A DNA stretch of 64,000 bases from Armigeres subalbatus (GCF_024139115.2 NW_026943548.1:154933-218932); one strand, 5' to 3'. Counted from the first letter of the stretch, positions 20,882 to 32,554 are shown. The notes: a model not told the origin generated them from the letters alone. Numbers and translations are program-made.

Positions 20882-21179
20882 CTAGAAGTTATTACAAAAT
20901 ATGTAATTTCTATTTTAGTGCAATATGATTTTTATAAATAAAAATTTTAACAAAATAGTTTATTCCTAAGGAGGGACATTCAATTTTACAGGATTTATCC
21001 CGTAGCTGACTGATCGTTTCTGCTTTTAAGACTTTATATAGAGAGAATTCTTTGCAACACAATCTTTTCGGTTCAGTTAGCAAAAATATTCTGAGCTATT
21101 TGTTTCAAATGATTATATGATCCTGTATTTATTTTTAAGGATATATTGTTCACCATAAGTTGTCGGGCAAATGACAACG

Positions 21180-21395
21180 ACTAAATAAAAATGTCTCTAA
21201 AAAAATCGAAATTTTTAAAAAAATAAGATAATTGCCTATGAAGAAATCAGTATGAGCAATAAAATATTCACTACAAATAATTGATAATTTTCCACAAAAC
21301 GAAAATAAATTAGTACTTTTAAAAACAAAATTGCAATTATGCAAGAATTTTCCATAAAAAATCTAAATATTCACGGAAAAAAATACAAAAGATAA
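21180..21395. repeat. AT-rich repeat, copy of 11750-11960
   Basis: Blocks such as ataattttccacaaaacgaa, aaattagtacttttaaaa and attttccataaaaaatct run in the same order as in the copy at 11750. Confidence 0.6.
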
Positions 21396-22021
21396 TCATG
21401 TCAGCAGTGTTGAATAGAAATCGAATAAATCTGATCTGAGCCTTGCTGTGCAAATTGATTCATCAATTCATGAAACCTTTTCTTCAACAATATCGGAGAT
21501 TGAAAAAACTATATTTTCCGTAGCTTAAAGTACGTTGGTGTCAAGTGATAGTCAGCGTGTTTTCTGGAGATATTAATCCATACTTTCAGTTGGATTTTGC
21601 CGAACCATAACTTATTTTTAAGAGTAAAAGCATTCTTCTTACGGAGCAGTGTAAGACAACATTATTCTACATGAAGTTCAACACTGCTCGTTGAATCGCG
21701 AAGAAAAACAACACATTTGCTATTTTATAGCCCGGGACAATAATAATGAAGCGTATTTGCTGTCGGGCTGGCCTACAATATTAATGTAGTGATCAATTTA
21801 ATTAATCATGATAATAATACGATTCATGCTTCATTTATCACAACGGTGCAATCTTGACAGAATACCCTAATGCAAACGAAACAGCCAATGAGAAGCTTCT
21901 TTGGTCATATAACGCCTAACAATGGGCACATGGTGTATCTCTGAATCCTTCACGGGCCGCAGAAAAAGCTAGGAGGGCGCATGCAGTCGCGGGCGCACTT
22001 GGGGATCACTGTTTGTTCCGT
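21396..22021. other. Left flank of the BEL/Pao element; no gene recognised
   Basis: No recognisable coding. The last bases before the LTR (ttccgt) share ccgt with the right flank at 29182, which may be the insertion duplication. Confidence 0.4.
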
Positions 22022-22581
22022 AGTGGCCTTGGCAATAGAATGGCGAACCTCTGGTCGTTTCTATCAGCGAATTACAACGCAGTAGGTTTTGTTGCAGTAG
22101 CTTAGCTGTAGGTTTATTCGTAGTTAGTTTTACGATAACTGTGTTTACTGTTTAATTGCGTACTTCAAAATCGGTTGGCAAAGGTAATTCTTAGCACAAT
22201 TCTAGCTGCTGACACTCTACGATGACACGTAACCTGAACGTAGTCACTTTAATTTAGGATTAGGTTTTAAACATATTAGATTCATACAATTCGTTTGGAT
22301 GTTTGAGCGAGAACAACACTTTTAGTTTTATGTAATAATTCAATTAGCTTTAAGTACTATCTGTAAGTTCAAATTAGTGTAAATTAGGATTTAATCAATT
22401 CAATAGCTATAGATTTCACTCTGCAAGGGCTACTATTGGGTTGAGTTTGTATAAAATGACGAATAAAGGAAAACAATTCGTTACATTTGACCGATGCTTT
22501 GACGTTTGAGCAGTCATTGAGTCTTCGACATTTATATTAGAACGTCATCAATCTTGATCAGCAGTGCTGCCAGTACCAACA
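22022..22581 (-). repeat. BEL/Pao 3' LTR
   Basis: Direct repeat of 28603-29181. On the minus strand it begins TGTTGGTACTGGC right after the polypurine tract. Shared blocks include atggcgaacctctggtcgtt, ttttacgataactgtgtt and acaacacttttagttttatg (plus strand). Confidence 0.92.
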
Positions 22582-22599
22582 CTCTCTCCCTGACATTGG

Positions 22600-23900
22600 C
22601 CACCAGGTTCAGTGTTACACCTGCATCAACCTCTAGTACAGCAACGAGCCACAGGCCTACGTATTATCCCCTCACAGTTTGTGATAGCTTGTCGCACCCT
22701 ACCATCTGTCCCCTTGATTGCTTCTACAATTCGCCCTCTAATCCACTCATTCCGCTTACTCTTCCGACTACCACCACTAGCTGTCCTTCAGAGATCGCTT
22801 CACTTCGTTGCACCACTTCGTTCGTTTAGTCAACGGGAAGATATTCCCTAATCCATCTTCGCGAAAACATCGAGCTGTAGTTGTACTTGACTCCAGATGA
22901 CCTCAGTGCCGTTGTCGGATCAGTTGCTTCACCGCCGGCTGGCGGACGCCACTTGAGTTTCCCAATAAATGGTTCGGTGTAAGCGCTCTTGCTCCTCGTG
23001 TGAGCGGTACTAGCGGTCGACTGTTAACGATGGCTTCGGCTTCCACTACGAATGTTTCTAAGCCTCATCATCCAGCTTGCGTGTTGTTGTTGTACGCAGT
23101 TTCCATAGCATTTTGATGGAGCGGACCATTCTTCCCAGGCCCCGCCCATGTGGGAGTGCTAGGAGGTTAAACACCCATTTAGTAGCGGTTCCTGTGAATG
23201 TGAGCCAACTGTTCGATTCGTTTATTCAGCAACTCTGCTCCCTGGTACGTGCGTTATCTGGTAAATTCGCTTGCGAACCTCTGCGGCATATGAATCGTCG
23301 GATACATTTAATGCAGGAGTCTGTAGTCAAATTGTGTGCAACTTCTACATGCACTGCCCGTATGGTCAAGCAGGTGAATAAGGCTATCCAGCGCTTAGCG
23401 TTGCTCCTTCGATCTTCACGTCAGGCCCAAAAAATCTAGGCCGGTGTGCGCGAAAGGTCACAAAGATGCCATTCTTGCTAGGCAACGGTGACATGGGAAC
23501 TTTCGGAGAACTCTTTGATACTGACACCATTGACACGCTTTAGCTGTCTTGGTCATCGCTGTTCTGAGTCTTGGGACGTGGTAAAGGTTGGCGAATTTCA
23601 TTCACTACGGTTTCTGTATTTCCGCAAATACTAGGTGATAGCGGTCCAAGATTGAGCTGTCAAGGATGCTTTAGGAATCACTGGAAACTTAGTATTATTA
23701 TATTCGGCGCAGCTGAGATTCTGCCATCAACGCGTAGAATATTCCGTTCATCCAAGAACGGACAGCTGGTAGATAGAACTACTTTCATCGCGAAGTCGCT
23801 CGTTCATGGTTTCGACGCATTGCGTTTCAGAACCATTATCTCGTCTGGAAACCCTGCCACTGTGCTTCTCGGATGAGAAGACTTTCTGCTTTCTGGAGCT
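22600..23900 (-). pseudogene. BEL/Pao pol, integrase region
   Basis: In minus-strand frames the zinc-binding part (PFLDERNILRVDGRISAAPN, about 23760-23700) is followed by the catalytic core (EKRWIALFTCLTIRAVHVEV with VAHNLTTDSCIKCIRRFICR, about 23415-23290), then HGRGLGRMVRSIKM near 23130. The C-terminal part carries WIRGRIVEAIKGTDGRVRQA near 22735. Integrase joins the cDNA to host DNA. Several frame changes interrupt it. These blocks are typical of mosquito BEL integrases. Confidence 0.85.
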
Positions 23901-24920
23901 CTTCTAAGTTAATGGACCAACTAATCTTTCCTCTCGTGAGATGTTTCGCTTGAGGTTGAAGATAACGAAACACGCAGGCACGGCGCGTATTGCTCTGTCG
24001 AGTTGAGAAAATCGCTCCAACTTACAGAGGTCCCGAACATAAAACCCGAGAGCGCAGTGCATGGTCGCAGCTCTTCTTCCGTAGGTGATGATAGTATCTT
24101 TGAGAGCTATCTCTTCCTCCGGTAACTGAGGAAAAAGGACCCTGAACCAGATACATTTGCATCCAGCTTCGGGCCGCTTCCCATTTCGTCGCGATGTCGG
24201 ATTTGCTTAGAGGGAACCCAGCGCCAGGCGTCAGCATCGGTAATTGTATCAGTTCTCCACTGCAACAAATTGTGTATACCTTCGATGATTGGCCCGGAGC
24301 CAGGATAGAACTGTCTGAATCGCTCAGAATACCTTTCTTGTGATTGTACCGTATGACTTTCTTCGATGAACTGTATAGACGAGCACCGAGTACTGCTGCA
24401 GTAGCTCAAACGTGGTATCGAAAGCGTCTTTAGAGGGCCACCTTTGTTTTGGCTGCAAGCGCGCATTCTGGTAATCCATCTGTGTTCAATGTCCGACCGG
24501 CACAGTATGCAGCTTCGGCATCCACGAATATGTGGAGTTGGAGGTTTCATAGCGCTCTTTGTTGCTTCCAAGAAGTAACAACGGGAAGTTTGAGGCGCGT
24601 ACTCGAGCAAGTTTGTCCAATTTTCCATCTTCTGAGATCTTCGTTTATTCTATCATCCCAATGTATCCCTTCTCTCCAGACTTCTTGAAGGAGGACTTAC
24701 CATGCACCACAAAAGACTCAGCAGGCCCAACGGATCAAAGAGCGACATTAGAATTTTCAGCATTTGCCTTTTTTGTGGGCGTTGGTTGCCCTTCATCGAA
24801 TCAGCGACATCCGGCTTTACTTCAGAAAACAGAAAACGTCCTCTGTGTTACCCAAACAGTCCGAGTACCCGCTCAGAATCGCGTTTGTCTGCGGTAAGTC
24901 TCTTGTCTTCCATTGGCTGG
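23900..24920 (-). pseudogene. BEL/Pao pol, RNase H region
   Basis: Minus-strand blocks: ILMSLFDPLGLLS (about 24760-24720), HIFVDAEAAYCAG-like sequence near 24530, CSQNKGGPLKTLSIPRL (the usual AKTKVAPLKPLSIPRLEL box, about 24460-24410), and a WRWVPSK block near 24210. This order is that of the BEL RT-RNase H connection and RNase H domain. The part from 24628 to 24107 is open for 173 codons but mixes frames at its ends. RNase H would remove RNA from the cDNA hybrid. Confidence 0.85.
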
Positions 24921-25600
24921 GCCTCGCCTAACGCGACCAAGACATCGTTCATATAGACACACCTCAGTTCAAACCCGCCTTGCTCTCGAAGACGCATTTC
25001 CATGGATACAATTGCTTCTTCTGGATCGTAGCCTCTGAGTCGTCACGTAATGGTTGTTCATTGCCTTCGACTGCGCGGGGATACAAATCTTGGAATTCCT
25101 TGAGTTCCTGTTTTTATATATTGAAGCCGGGAGCAGTTGAGCAAAGCAGGCTACGTCCATGATATACACATCGGTTTTCAGGGATTGTTACGCCAGAGGA
25201 ACCGCTGAGAGTGGCGATCCGCTTTACGTATATGGTTTGTGAACATTTCTTTTATATCGGAGGTCCCACGTTAAATTGCGAAACGAACTAAGACACGGAA
25301 GAGATGTTAGGTGATCCGGACCTTTCAGCAATACGGAATTTAAGGAGATCCTGTTCACAGCCGCTTTTGCGTCCCATATCCGAACCTTATTGGTTTGCGA
25401 GGGTTGACTACTGCCCTAGGGGCAGATACCATCACGCGAATGTCACAGTTGCCCAGTTCCTCCTCGGTTTGCGATGTGATAACCTTTAATTGATAATCTT
25501 CAAGTTGCCGTCGAAGGACTTGTTTCAACTCTGGATTCCGATTCATTCGTTTTCTAAGCATTCTAGCCGACGAAGCGCCATGTTATAGCTATCAGGAGCC
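24920..25600 (-). pseudogene. BEL/Pao pol, reverse transcriptase region
   Basis: The N-terminal RT segment reads RNPELKQVLRRQLEDYQLK, then TEEEL (25540-25460), as in mosquito BEL elements just before the first RT motif. Further on, EEAIVSMEMRLREQGGFELR (about 25030-24970) is the segment after the catalytic box, which itself is disturbed (reads near HYVTTQ instead of YVDD at about 25050). The RT middle part appears shortened: only about 400 bp separate segments normally farther apart, so a deletion is likely. Confidence 0.8.
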
Positions 25601-26039
25601 CACGTGGTCGAACTTCCAAAGCAGACCAGTTTAAAATGGTTGCCGACTGAATGGTTGTATCCTCAAGGATTGTTGAGCTCTGATCTGCCTCCGACAGAAG
25701 TGGTTGTATTGTTTGAATTTTATATCTTCCGTTGTGAAGAACTCCTTGATGAGCTCGTGCAACGATTGATCGGATGACACCCACAAGCATGACAGTTGAG
25801 CGATGGGTTCTGATCAGTACTCGGCGAGCACCGTATACACCAGCCAAGCTCCTCGTTTTCGCGCCACTGGTTCGCGTTTACTCCTTCCCGTATTTTCAGC
25901 GCACCATTACATCTAGATTGTTGACCCCAATTAAGAGTTTGGGACCGCCTTGTAGCTCACAGGAAGCCCTTTCAGGTATGGAAACTGTTCCGATAGATGC
26001 TCAAAGGAAGTGTTTGGGAGGTAGAGACAACTCCTTTAC

Positions 26040-26600
26040 GTTTGGACTTCATCTAGAATACTTTTTCCTTCAGATGACGAAATTATTAGTGACAGCGTTG
26101 ATCCATTTTCCACTCTGCTCGTTCCCGGTCCATATTAAACATAATGGCATATTTTTTCCTCCAACACGAGTCCTTGCAGGCTTTTCCAGGAGGAAGATGA
26201 CTCGTCATCCAGGAATGCGAAAGTATTCACGATTCCTTTGGTCCATGCAGAGTCACTGGCAGTATCCTGAAAAGCAGGGACTGTTTCATTTGTCGATGAG
26301 TGTGTTCTTGCAACATTTAATACGGTTTGAGTTTTGATTCTGGGTTGCTTCGCTGCGAGTGTAGAAGCGGATGATGGCGATACTACAGCCATTAATGCCG
26401 CAGTGCCAGGTTTTCGCAGCTTCTTCTTCCGTGTGTTTAAACAATTTCGGCATAGCCCATTAGACTGCACGCTTCCAACGTCCATCCACCGAAAGAGATT
26501 TGAAGAATAGACAGTCCGGGATACGATGACCGGTCTTCCTGCAAGCGAACATGATTTCACTTCCTCCAAGCTGTTAGACGATTTCAATTACGTTTTTATG
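26040..26600 (-). pseudogene. BEL/Pao gag C-terminus and aspartic protease
   Basis: Near 26550-26440 are zinc-knuckle remnants (a GHR...DC block in one frame, then NGLCRNCLNTR). Near 26205-26175 the frame reads NTFAFLDDESSSS, matching the BEL protease signature LDDGSS with G changed to E. The protease would mature the polyprotein. The changed glycine and the frame shifts make it inactive unless they are sequence errors. Confidence 0.7.
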
Positions 26601-26699
26601 GTCACTGTGATGAGTATTAACACTTCCTCTGGTTTTAGAACTGTTCTTCACGAAAGCACTGTGCTTACAAACACGGTCACTTTACTTTACTGCTCTCAC

Positions 26700-28563
26700 T
26701 AACTGGACAAAGGAACGAAGGTTTTAAGATTCACCTGAGAATCCTGAGGTATGATCCCACTCCATCTGTAGATGTGGTGGTAGTTTGGCGAGAAGTTCCA
26801 TGAGAAGCGAAGGGTTTGACAGATGAACTGATTGACCAGCAACTTCAAATGGTCACATAAACTTTGTATTGACATTCCAAAATCGATAATAGTTTGGAAC
26901 CTTTCCACTTTCGGCGATGGAGCTGATCGCACCTTTTCAAGGAGGGCTGAGATCAACAACCAGGTCCATAAAGCAAATGCAAAGTTTCTATAATATGGTA
27001 TAGACTCAGGTAAAAGCAAACGGCTTTGAAAGCTTCGTATGTGCGCCTTAATGGCTTCGCTGAAAGCATAGATTCTCGCGCTAGAGTACCATTACAAGCA
27101 AAGGTGGTATTCATAAAACTGCTAATGAATACTGGCCAGTCGGCTGGTTGTTGAGAAGGGCAAGTCACGAGGCATGACTTGTCTTGCAGCTAATTGTGAG
27201 GGGATGGGAACGTGGCTATATTTGCATTGAGCAATGGTGATTGTAAAGGTGATAAAGCAATGCTACCAAATTGCTTCATCAGGTGTTGGAGGTTGGAATC
27301 GTTTTGCATTGGTGGTAAAGGATTACTGTCTGACTTACCTGGTGGCCGGAGAAAGCAGTGGGGAGGGGCAGGTACAAACCCTGATACTGGCTCAGACCAG
27401 TTGGTAAGGCAGATTGAGATCGATGGCCGGGGTGTACCGAGCTGGTTCCAGGTAGAGGCGCAGCCGATGCTGCGAATGGTAGTGACATTCCTGGTGGTGG
27501 CGGTACGTTGTATATCCTAATTGGTGCACACGGAGGAGGCGGCAAAACTGTAGGTTTAGTGCGGACTGTAGAGGCACCGATGTTCCATTCGATGTATCTT
27601 CAGGTGCAGATAGTGGGGGCGTAGTAATGGAGGTATAGTGCTGATGGGGTGGCGATGAAACTAATACCGGCGGCATAGATGCTAACGCTGATATTGGTTG
27701 TTCCGGCATACCGACGACGATTCTGGCGGATGAGCCACTGATGTCGTTTGTGGGTCTTTGTATCCGAACACGCCAACAACAATGCGCTGGATTGTGTTTG
27801 TGTTGGGGTGGATTTAACGGCACCGTACCGTAATCTTATTAGACCGCCGTTCTAGCTTGTCTTTGTTTCGAATTGTTTTCGAATCCTCTGGCACTTGCAT
27901 GAGATCTTTGTATTGTTGCTGATCGTTTTGAGAGCAGGGTGTTTTCAATGGGCTGGAGGCTGGAGCTTGGTGGCTGCATTAAATTCTGAACCAGGGCGAT
28001 CGCAGTAGTCGCAGGTGCGGTACGATTGGACGATGCTGGCGGCATGGTTGAGACGTGCTTCCGTTGTTTTTCTGGGGTGTCTCGACTGCTCTGCACAGTT
28101 GTTGACCCATTGTACGACCTTGGCGATTTTAGAGCGCTTACTGACTCGGCTACTCTTGCTGAACACTAACGTTTTCTTCCAACTCCAGTTGAGACTCCAG
28201 CAGTTTGTATTTATCCTCGATGAACCGTTTCTGCATTGCTTGAGCCCTCCAGCTTCTCAAGCGCAGATTTATCCTGGCTGAGTTTCCGGATTTACCGGAG
28301 GTGTGGGATGCGTGAACCAGACGCGACGCTGGCTATTTCGTCTACCTGGCAGTTGGCACACGACCAGGCACGATTCTCAATCGAATCGGATACTCCAGCA
28401 CATGCGAAGTGCCACCAAGTTTGGCAAATCACATTGTACCATGCTTCTCACGTTGACGTATCGCACTTTACGCAATCTGACCGCTGTTCGTCGAGCGTGT
28501 GTACGATGTGTGATGTGATGTTTCCGTGCATCTCAGGAATGGATTTTTCTGGAATCGTATTCA
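26700..28563 (-). pseudogene. BEL/Pao gag with an N-terminal PHD-like zinc finger
   Basis: It starts at the ATG at 28563-28561 (MNTIPEKSIPEMHGNI). It then carries a cysteine/histidine finger (CVKCD; CQTWWHFACAGVSD; WSCANC; about 28475-28340), a coiled coil (MQKRFIEDKYKLLESQLELE, about 28225-28165), a long proline/serine/glutamine-rich linker (28100-27250), and a capsid-like part (DWPVFISSF near 27140; LISALLEKVRSAP near 26960; FGMSIQSLCDHLK near 26880). PHD-like fingers at the start of gag are known from BEL elements of insects. Stops and frameshifts break the ORF into at least five pieces. Confidence 0.8.
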
Positions 28564-28602
28564 TATTGACCAGATTGGTACTGGCGATTTTCAAAGCTTG
28601 TT

Positions 28603-29181
28603 CAGTGGCCTGTGGCAATAGAATGGCGAACCTCTGGTCGTTTCTATCAGCGAATTACAACGCACGTAGGTTTTGTTGCAATGTAGCTTTAGCTGTAGGT
28701 TTATTCGTGAAGTTAGTTTTACGATAACTGTGTTTACTGTTTAATTGCGTACTTACAAAATCGGTTGCAAAGGTAATTCTAGCACAATTCTAGCCTACGA
28801 CACTCTACAACGATGACACGTGTAACCTGAACGTAGTCACTTTAATTTAGGTTAGGTTTAAACAATTATATTAGATTCTTACAATTCGTTTGGATGTTTG
28901 TGCCGAGAACAACACTTTTAGTTTTATGTAATAATTCAATTAGCTTTAAGTACTATCTGTTAGTTCAAATTAGTGTAAATTAGGATTTAATCAATTCAAT
29001 AGCTATAGATTTCACCTGTTAAAGGGCTACTTACACTGGGTTGAGTTTAGCTAACAATGACGAATAAAGGGAAAACAATTCGTTACATTTGACCGATGCT
29101 TTGTTTGAGCAGTCATTGACGTCTTCCGTGACATTTATATTAGAACGTCATCAATCTTGATCAGCAGTGCCTGTACCAACA
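28603..29181 (-). repeat. BEL/Pao 5' LTR
   Basis: Direct repeat of 22022-22581, 20 bp longer because of small indels. It starts (minus strand) TGTTGGTACAGGCACTGCTG and would contain the promoter of the element. Confidence 0.92.
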
Positions 29182-30130
29182 CCGTTGTAAACCAAGAAAT
29201 TATCAAAATTCTAAATTCCATCACTTTTCAAAGTTAGGACTAGTTAGTAATAGGATGCTTAGACAAAGGAGACAAGACTAATCGATCAGATTCTGTACGA
29301 TCAGGAACACCGACTGACCTCTTAGACGAAATACTCGGATTCCCACCACCACCATAGGCACCGACGAAACCATACTCACATCATTAATATCCCAAATCTC
29401 AGCAACACTGCATATCAGCAACTGAAAATCATACCAGTCATAGCAAAGCACTACGCATCAAGTTAGACGGCAACGAATATCTTCACGGCAACGGCGAATT
29501 GTATTGAAAACGGATTTGTTCAAAGCTAGGCAATTGGAGCTTTGCAACCTCAACCACTTGAAAGATGTGTCTACAGACGAATGATTGTCCAACATCATTA
29601 CCGGTCAAGACAGCAAGTGTATCTATGAAACCATTGAGCATTACCCAACCATAACCAAAATGAGCTCGACGATTCTACTTCTAAACGAAGTGAATGACAC
29701 CTCTTCAATACTTGTGGAGTATCGTCAGAAAACTAGGCTTCTATTCCTAATCACTTGTACAAATTGCTCAGTTTCAATCCGGAACATATCGTTCACCAAC
29801 CAAATCATCAATGCAGTTGATCATCCCATATTCACACCATCAACAGGCTTAAACGTAACCAAGCGACATCGAACAACCAACAGACATTCATCTGTTAGAA
29901 ACTTCATCACAAAATTTGGATCATCTGGAAAACCAAAGCATACAACACACTCATCAGTGGACAATAATTGAGGATTTTCCTTCACCTCGTCTATGATCAT
30001 AATTTTTGCTATCTCACTCTTTTAAGACTCAGAACCCGGACAGCTGAAGTGCACATCAATCCAGCAAACCCGGCTCACACCGTCGAAGGGCAGTCCGCCG
30101 TACCAACAACATATTACAAACCGCCATCGC
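29182..30130 (+). pseudogene. Errantivirus-like env remnant (3' part of a Ty3/gypsy element)
   Basis: Plus-strand frames, mainly the 128-codon open stretch at 29585-29971, resemble the surface part of F-type envelope proteins of gypsy errantiviruses: conserved cysteines and an N-glycosylation-rich segment around 29750-29800. A hydrophobic membrane-span candidate near 29985-30025 is split over frames. A basic/proline-rich tail follows to about 30130. Frame changes and stops occur before 29585 and after 29971, so no envelope protein can be made. The gene is on the opposite strand to the BEL element and outside its LTRs, so it belongs to a different retroelement. Confidence 0.45.
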
Positions 30131-30175
30131 CAGTATGATTTTCGAACCAGGAGGTTGGAAACTTAAGGGAGAAGC

Positions 30176-30439
30176 AGTTATCACCGCACCAGGCTACACA
30201 TCGCAGCAACAGCCGCGCCGGCGCACCAGGGCACCAACGCGCATATTTTCTGCTGACGCTAGGGTCAGCGCACGCCGATCAGACCATGATCGACGACAAC
30301 GACAGTGACGAGACACATAGTATGTAGGCATTTATTAATACAAAAATCCATTGAATAGCAGTTCAAGTTTGAACTCCATCGGAGTGGTCGTCTTTTTAAA
30401 AAACGTACCGAATAACCCCCGGTGTAACTTCAAAAATTA
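30176..30439 (+). repeat. Probable 3' LTR of the errantivirus-like element
   Basis: A purine tract (aaacttaagggagaagc, about 30159-30175) precedes AGTTA at 30176. The unit may end at AATTA (30435-30439). AGT...TTA-type ends are usual in errantivirus LTRs. No partner LTR is in view, so the ends are inferred. Confidence 0.35.
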
Positions 30440-30743
30440 GTAAAACTTCTTTGTCGCGTCTACTCTGACTTCCTCCATATGATGAACACCAAACGCCGTT
30501 GACAGCCCAGTTTTACGAGGGGCTTTTCTAAGCCACCGGGCGTTTGGTTAGCCTGACCTAGTGGCGGATGCGTAGTCTCTGTTCCAGTTTGCAACGATGA
30601 TACACAGCGGTACACTATCAGCCAGGGTTGTGCTAAATCATTTTCATACGATAATTATTGGAATTATCATTTGAACACTTCTCAGGTGTGAAAAATAGGC
30701 GAGTTGTCATCGGCGATAACTTTTCAAATTTTGGAATCGATAC
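30440..30743. other. No gene recognised
   Basis: Contains aaacgccgttgacagcccag then tttctaagccaccgggcgtttggtt, an imperfect inverted segment near 30490-30550. No coding is seen. Confidence 0.35.
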
Positions 30744-31312
30744 ATAAGGCTTGTTCGCGACAAAATCTGGACACAACATCGAGAATTAATAAAAATCGAT
30801 GTAGTCAGTTTATTCACAGTTTTTACTTCAAATGACTCTCTGTCTATGCTTTGAAATATGCACTTAAATTGGTGACATTTTAATTTCCCAAGAAACGATT
30901 CTTTCCGAAAGGTTCGTCCTCCTCTGTGGTATTTGTTTCACCTTCCCATCCTACTGCTGGTTCCTCAAACTGTTCTTCTTCAACTCCTTGGCATCCCTCT
31001 TGATGTCAAAAAGCATCAAACTATTTCAAGACTCTATGAACAGCGTTTACATGAAAACAACAGCTTTTAGCAAGATTTCGAACCGAAAGACCTACACCTT
31101 AATGGCGGCTGCACACAATTGATTTTCCAACCTGCTCTCTTCGACAAATGATCCATTACGTACTTGTAATAACTAATAAATAAAATATTGTATGATAGTA
31201 CAGACATGAGTTCATTACTCTACGAAATATTTCACTCGTTGATGAGGTATTTCAAAAGTTATACGTGTTTTGGGTGTCCAGATTTTGTCGCGAACAAGCT
31301 TTAATAAACATA
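30744..31312 (-). mobile_element. Tc1-like DNA transposon remnant with ~28-bp TIRs
   Basis: Ends aaggcttgttcgcgacaaaa then tctggacac (left) and gtgtccagattttgtcgcga then acaagctt (right), with TA beside both. Inside, on the minus strand, GLSVRNLAKSCCFHVNAVHR (about 31100-31040) looks like the helix-turn-helix of Tc1-type transposases. The frame then turns acidic and ends; no DDE catalytic domain is present. Confidence 0.65.
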
Positions 31313-31774
31313 AAATTGTCATTTCAATGTAATCCCAATTCAATGTCAACAATGAAGTTCAATCGAATTTTAGGATTGTGTTTTGATGTTATGTAGGAAA
31401 ATAAGCTCTGAAGTAGAAAGTTATAAGACTTCCCTATTCAATTTACTTCCAGTATATTGATTCATTAATCATTCAAAAGTAGCATTCACCAATGCTTCGA
31501 ATCGAGATACAATTATCGAACGATTATTACTCTCTAGCGAGTTTTTATCAATTGATAGTTTGGATACGTGAACGCTTAAGAGTGTTGTTTCTTCTCGATT
31601 ATTTAAAAAAAAAATTATCATGCTTTTCAAATGTTGTTCTAAAAACTCTATACATCACCATGGTTCGTAATGCTCACTTGATGTCAGGATCACAGGATAA
31701 ACAAGAAAATAGATTCACCCTGGGCTTGAAAAACGTTTGCTATGGGCTCATCGAACAGAAATGTCGAAAACCTC
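31313..31774. other. No gene recognised
   Basis: AT-rich, apparently unique, with a 106-codon chance frame ending in the minisatellite. Confidence 0.35.
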
Positions 31775-32345
31775 TTGAAAGGAGGCTTCCGAGCCTCTTG
31801 AAAGGAGGCTGAGCCTTCAGGAGGCTTCCTGAGCCCTTTGAAAGAAAGCTCTGAGTCTCTTGAAAGAAGGCTCTGAGCCTTTGAAAGGAGGCTGAGCCTC
31901 TGAAAGAAAGCTTCCTGAGTCTCTTGAAAGAAGGCTCTGAGCCTCTGAAAGGAGGCTTCTGAGCCTCTTGAAAGGAGGCTTCCAGCCACTTAAAGGGAGC
32001 TGAGCCTCTTGAAGGAGGCTTCGAGCCTCTTGAAGGAGGCTTGAGCCTCTTGAAAGGAGGCCTGAGTCTTTGAAAGGAGGCTTCGAGTCTGAAGGGTGAG
32101 CTTGAAGGAGGCTTAGCCTCTTGAAAGGAGGCTTCGAGCCTTTGAAAGGAGGCTCTGAGCTCTTGAAAGGAGGCTCTGAGCCTCTTGAAAGGAGGCTTCT
32201 GAGCCACTTGAAGGAGGCTTGAGCCTCTTGAAGAGGTGCTTCTGAGCCTCTTAGGAGGCTTCCGAGCTCTCTTGAAGGAGACTTCGAGCTTGAAAGGAGG
32301 CCTTTGAAAGGAGGCTTCGAAAGCATCGAAGCCTCTTGAAAGGCT
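31775..32345. repeat. 24-bp minisatellite
   Basis: About 24 copies of a unit close to cttgaaaggaggcttctgag + cctc. Copies vary by small indels. The unit length is a multiple of three and has no stop on the minus strand, so frames up to about 210 codons rich in SLLSRGSE / SFQEAQKPPFK appear there; I do not regard these as genes. The unit contains the self-complementary parts aggaggct / agcctcct. Confidence 0.92.
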
Positions 32346-32554
32346 TACGAGCAGCATGGAAGGATGATGCCTCGACACGCGTCACGCAAGGAAAATGAAA
32401 GCTTCCGAATCTTTTAATCTTAAGATAGTTAGTAGCAGATTTTCAATATATTGTTAAACATTTTCTTAGATCAGGTAGATCGCATTTGAAGTTGCACTCC
32501 CCAACAACCCAAAGAGCTTCAACTCCGCTTTCGTGCTCACGACTTCACCCACGT
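32346..32554. other. No feature recognised
   Basis: A short unmatched stretch between the minisatellite and the R1 fragment. Confidence 0.35.

Larger units (their letters stand above)
22022..29181 (-). mobile_element. Complete BEL/Pao LTR retrotransposon (7.16 kb), degenerate
   Basis: Two direct LTRs (22022-22581, 28603-29181) flank a minus-strand interior with gag, protease, RT, RNase H and integrase in the order usual for BEL/Pao. A polypurine tract (cagggagagag on the minus strand, 22582-22592) directly precedes the 3' LTR start TGTTGG. The probable target duplication is ccgt (with a fifth base mismatched). No clear primer-binding site is visible after the 5' LTR. All coding parts carry frameshifts. 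Most LTR differences are one- or two-base indels, which may be sequencing error rather than age. Confidence 0.92.

Noticed and set aside
23077..23439. 120-codon plus-strand frame
   Set aside because: It is the complement of the BEL integrase core on the minus strand.
29182..30130. Env as the third gene of the BEL element
   Set aside because: It lies outside the LTRs and on the opposite strand.
31740..32378. 212-codon minus-strand frame in the 24-bp minisatellite
   Set aside because: Same reason: pure repeat translation, three overlapping open frames.
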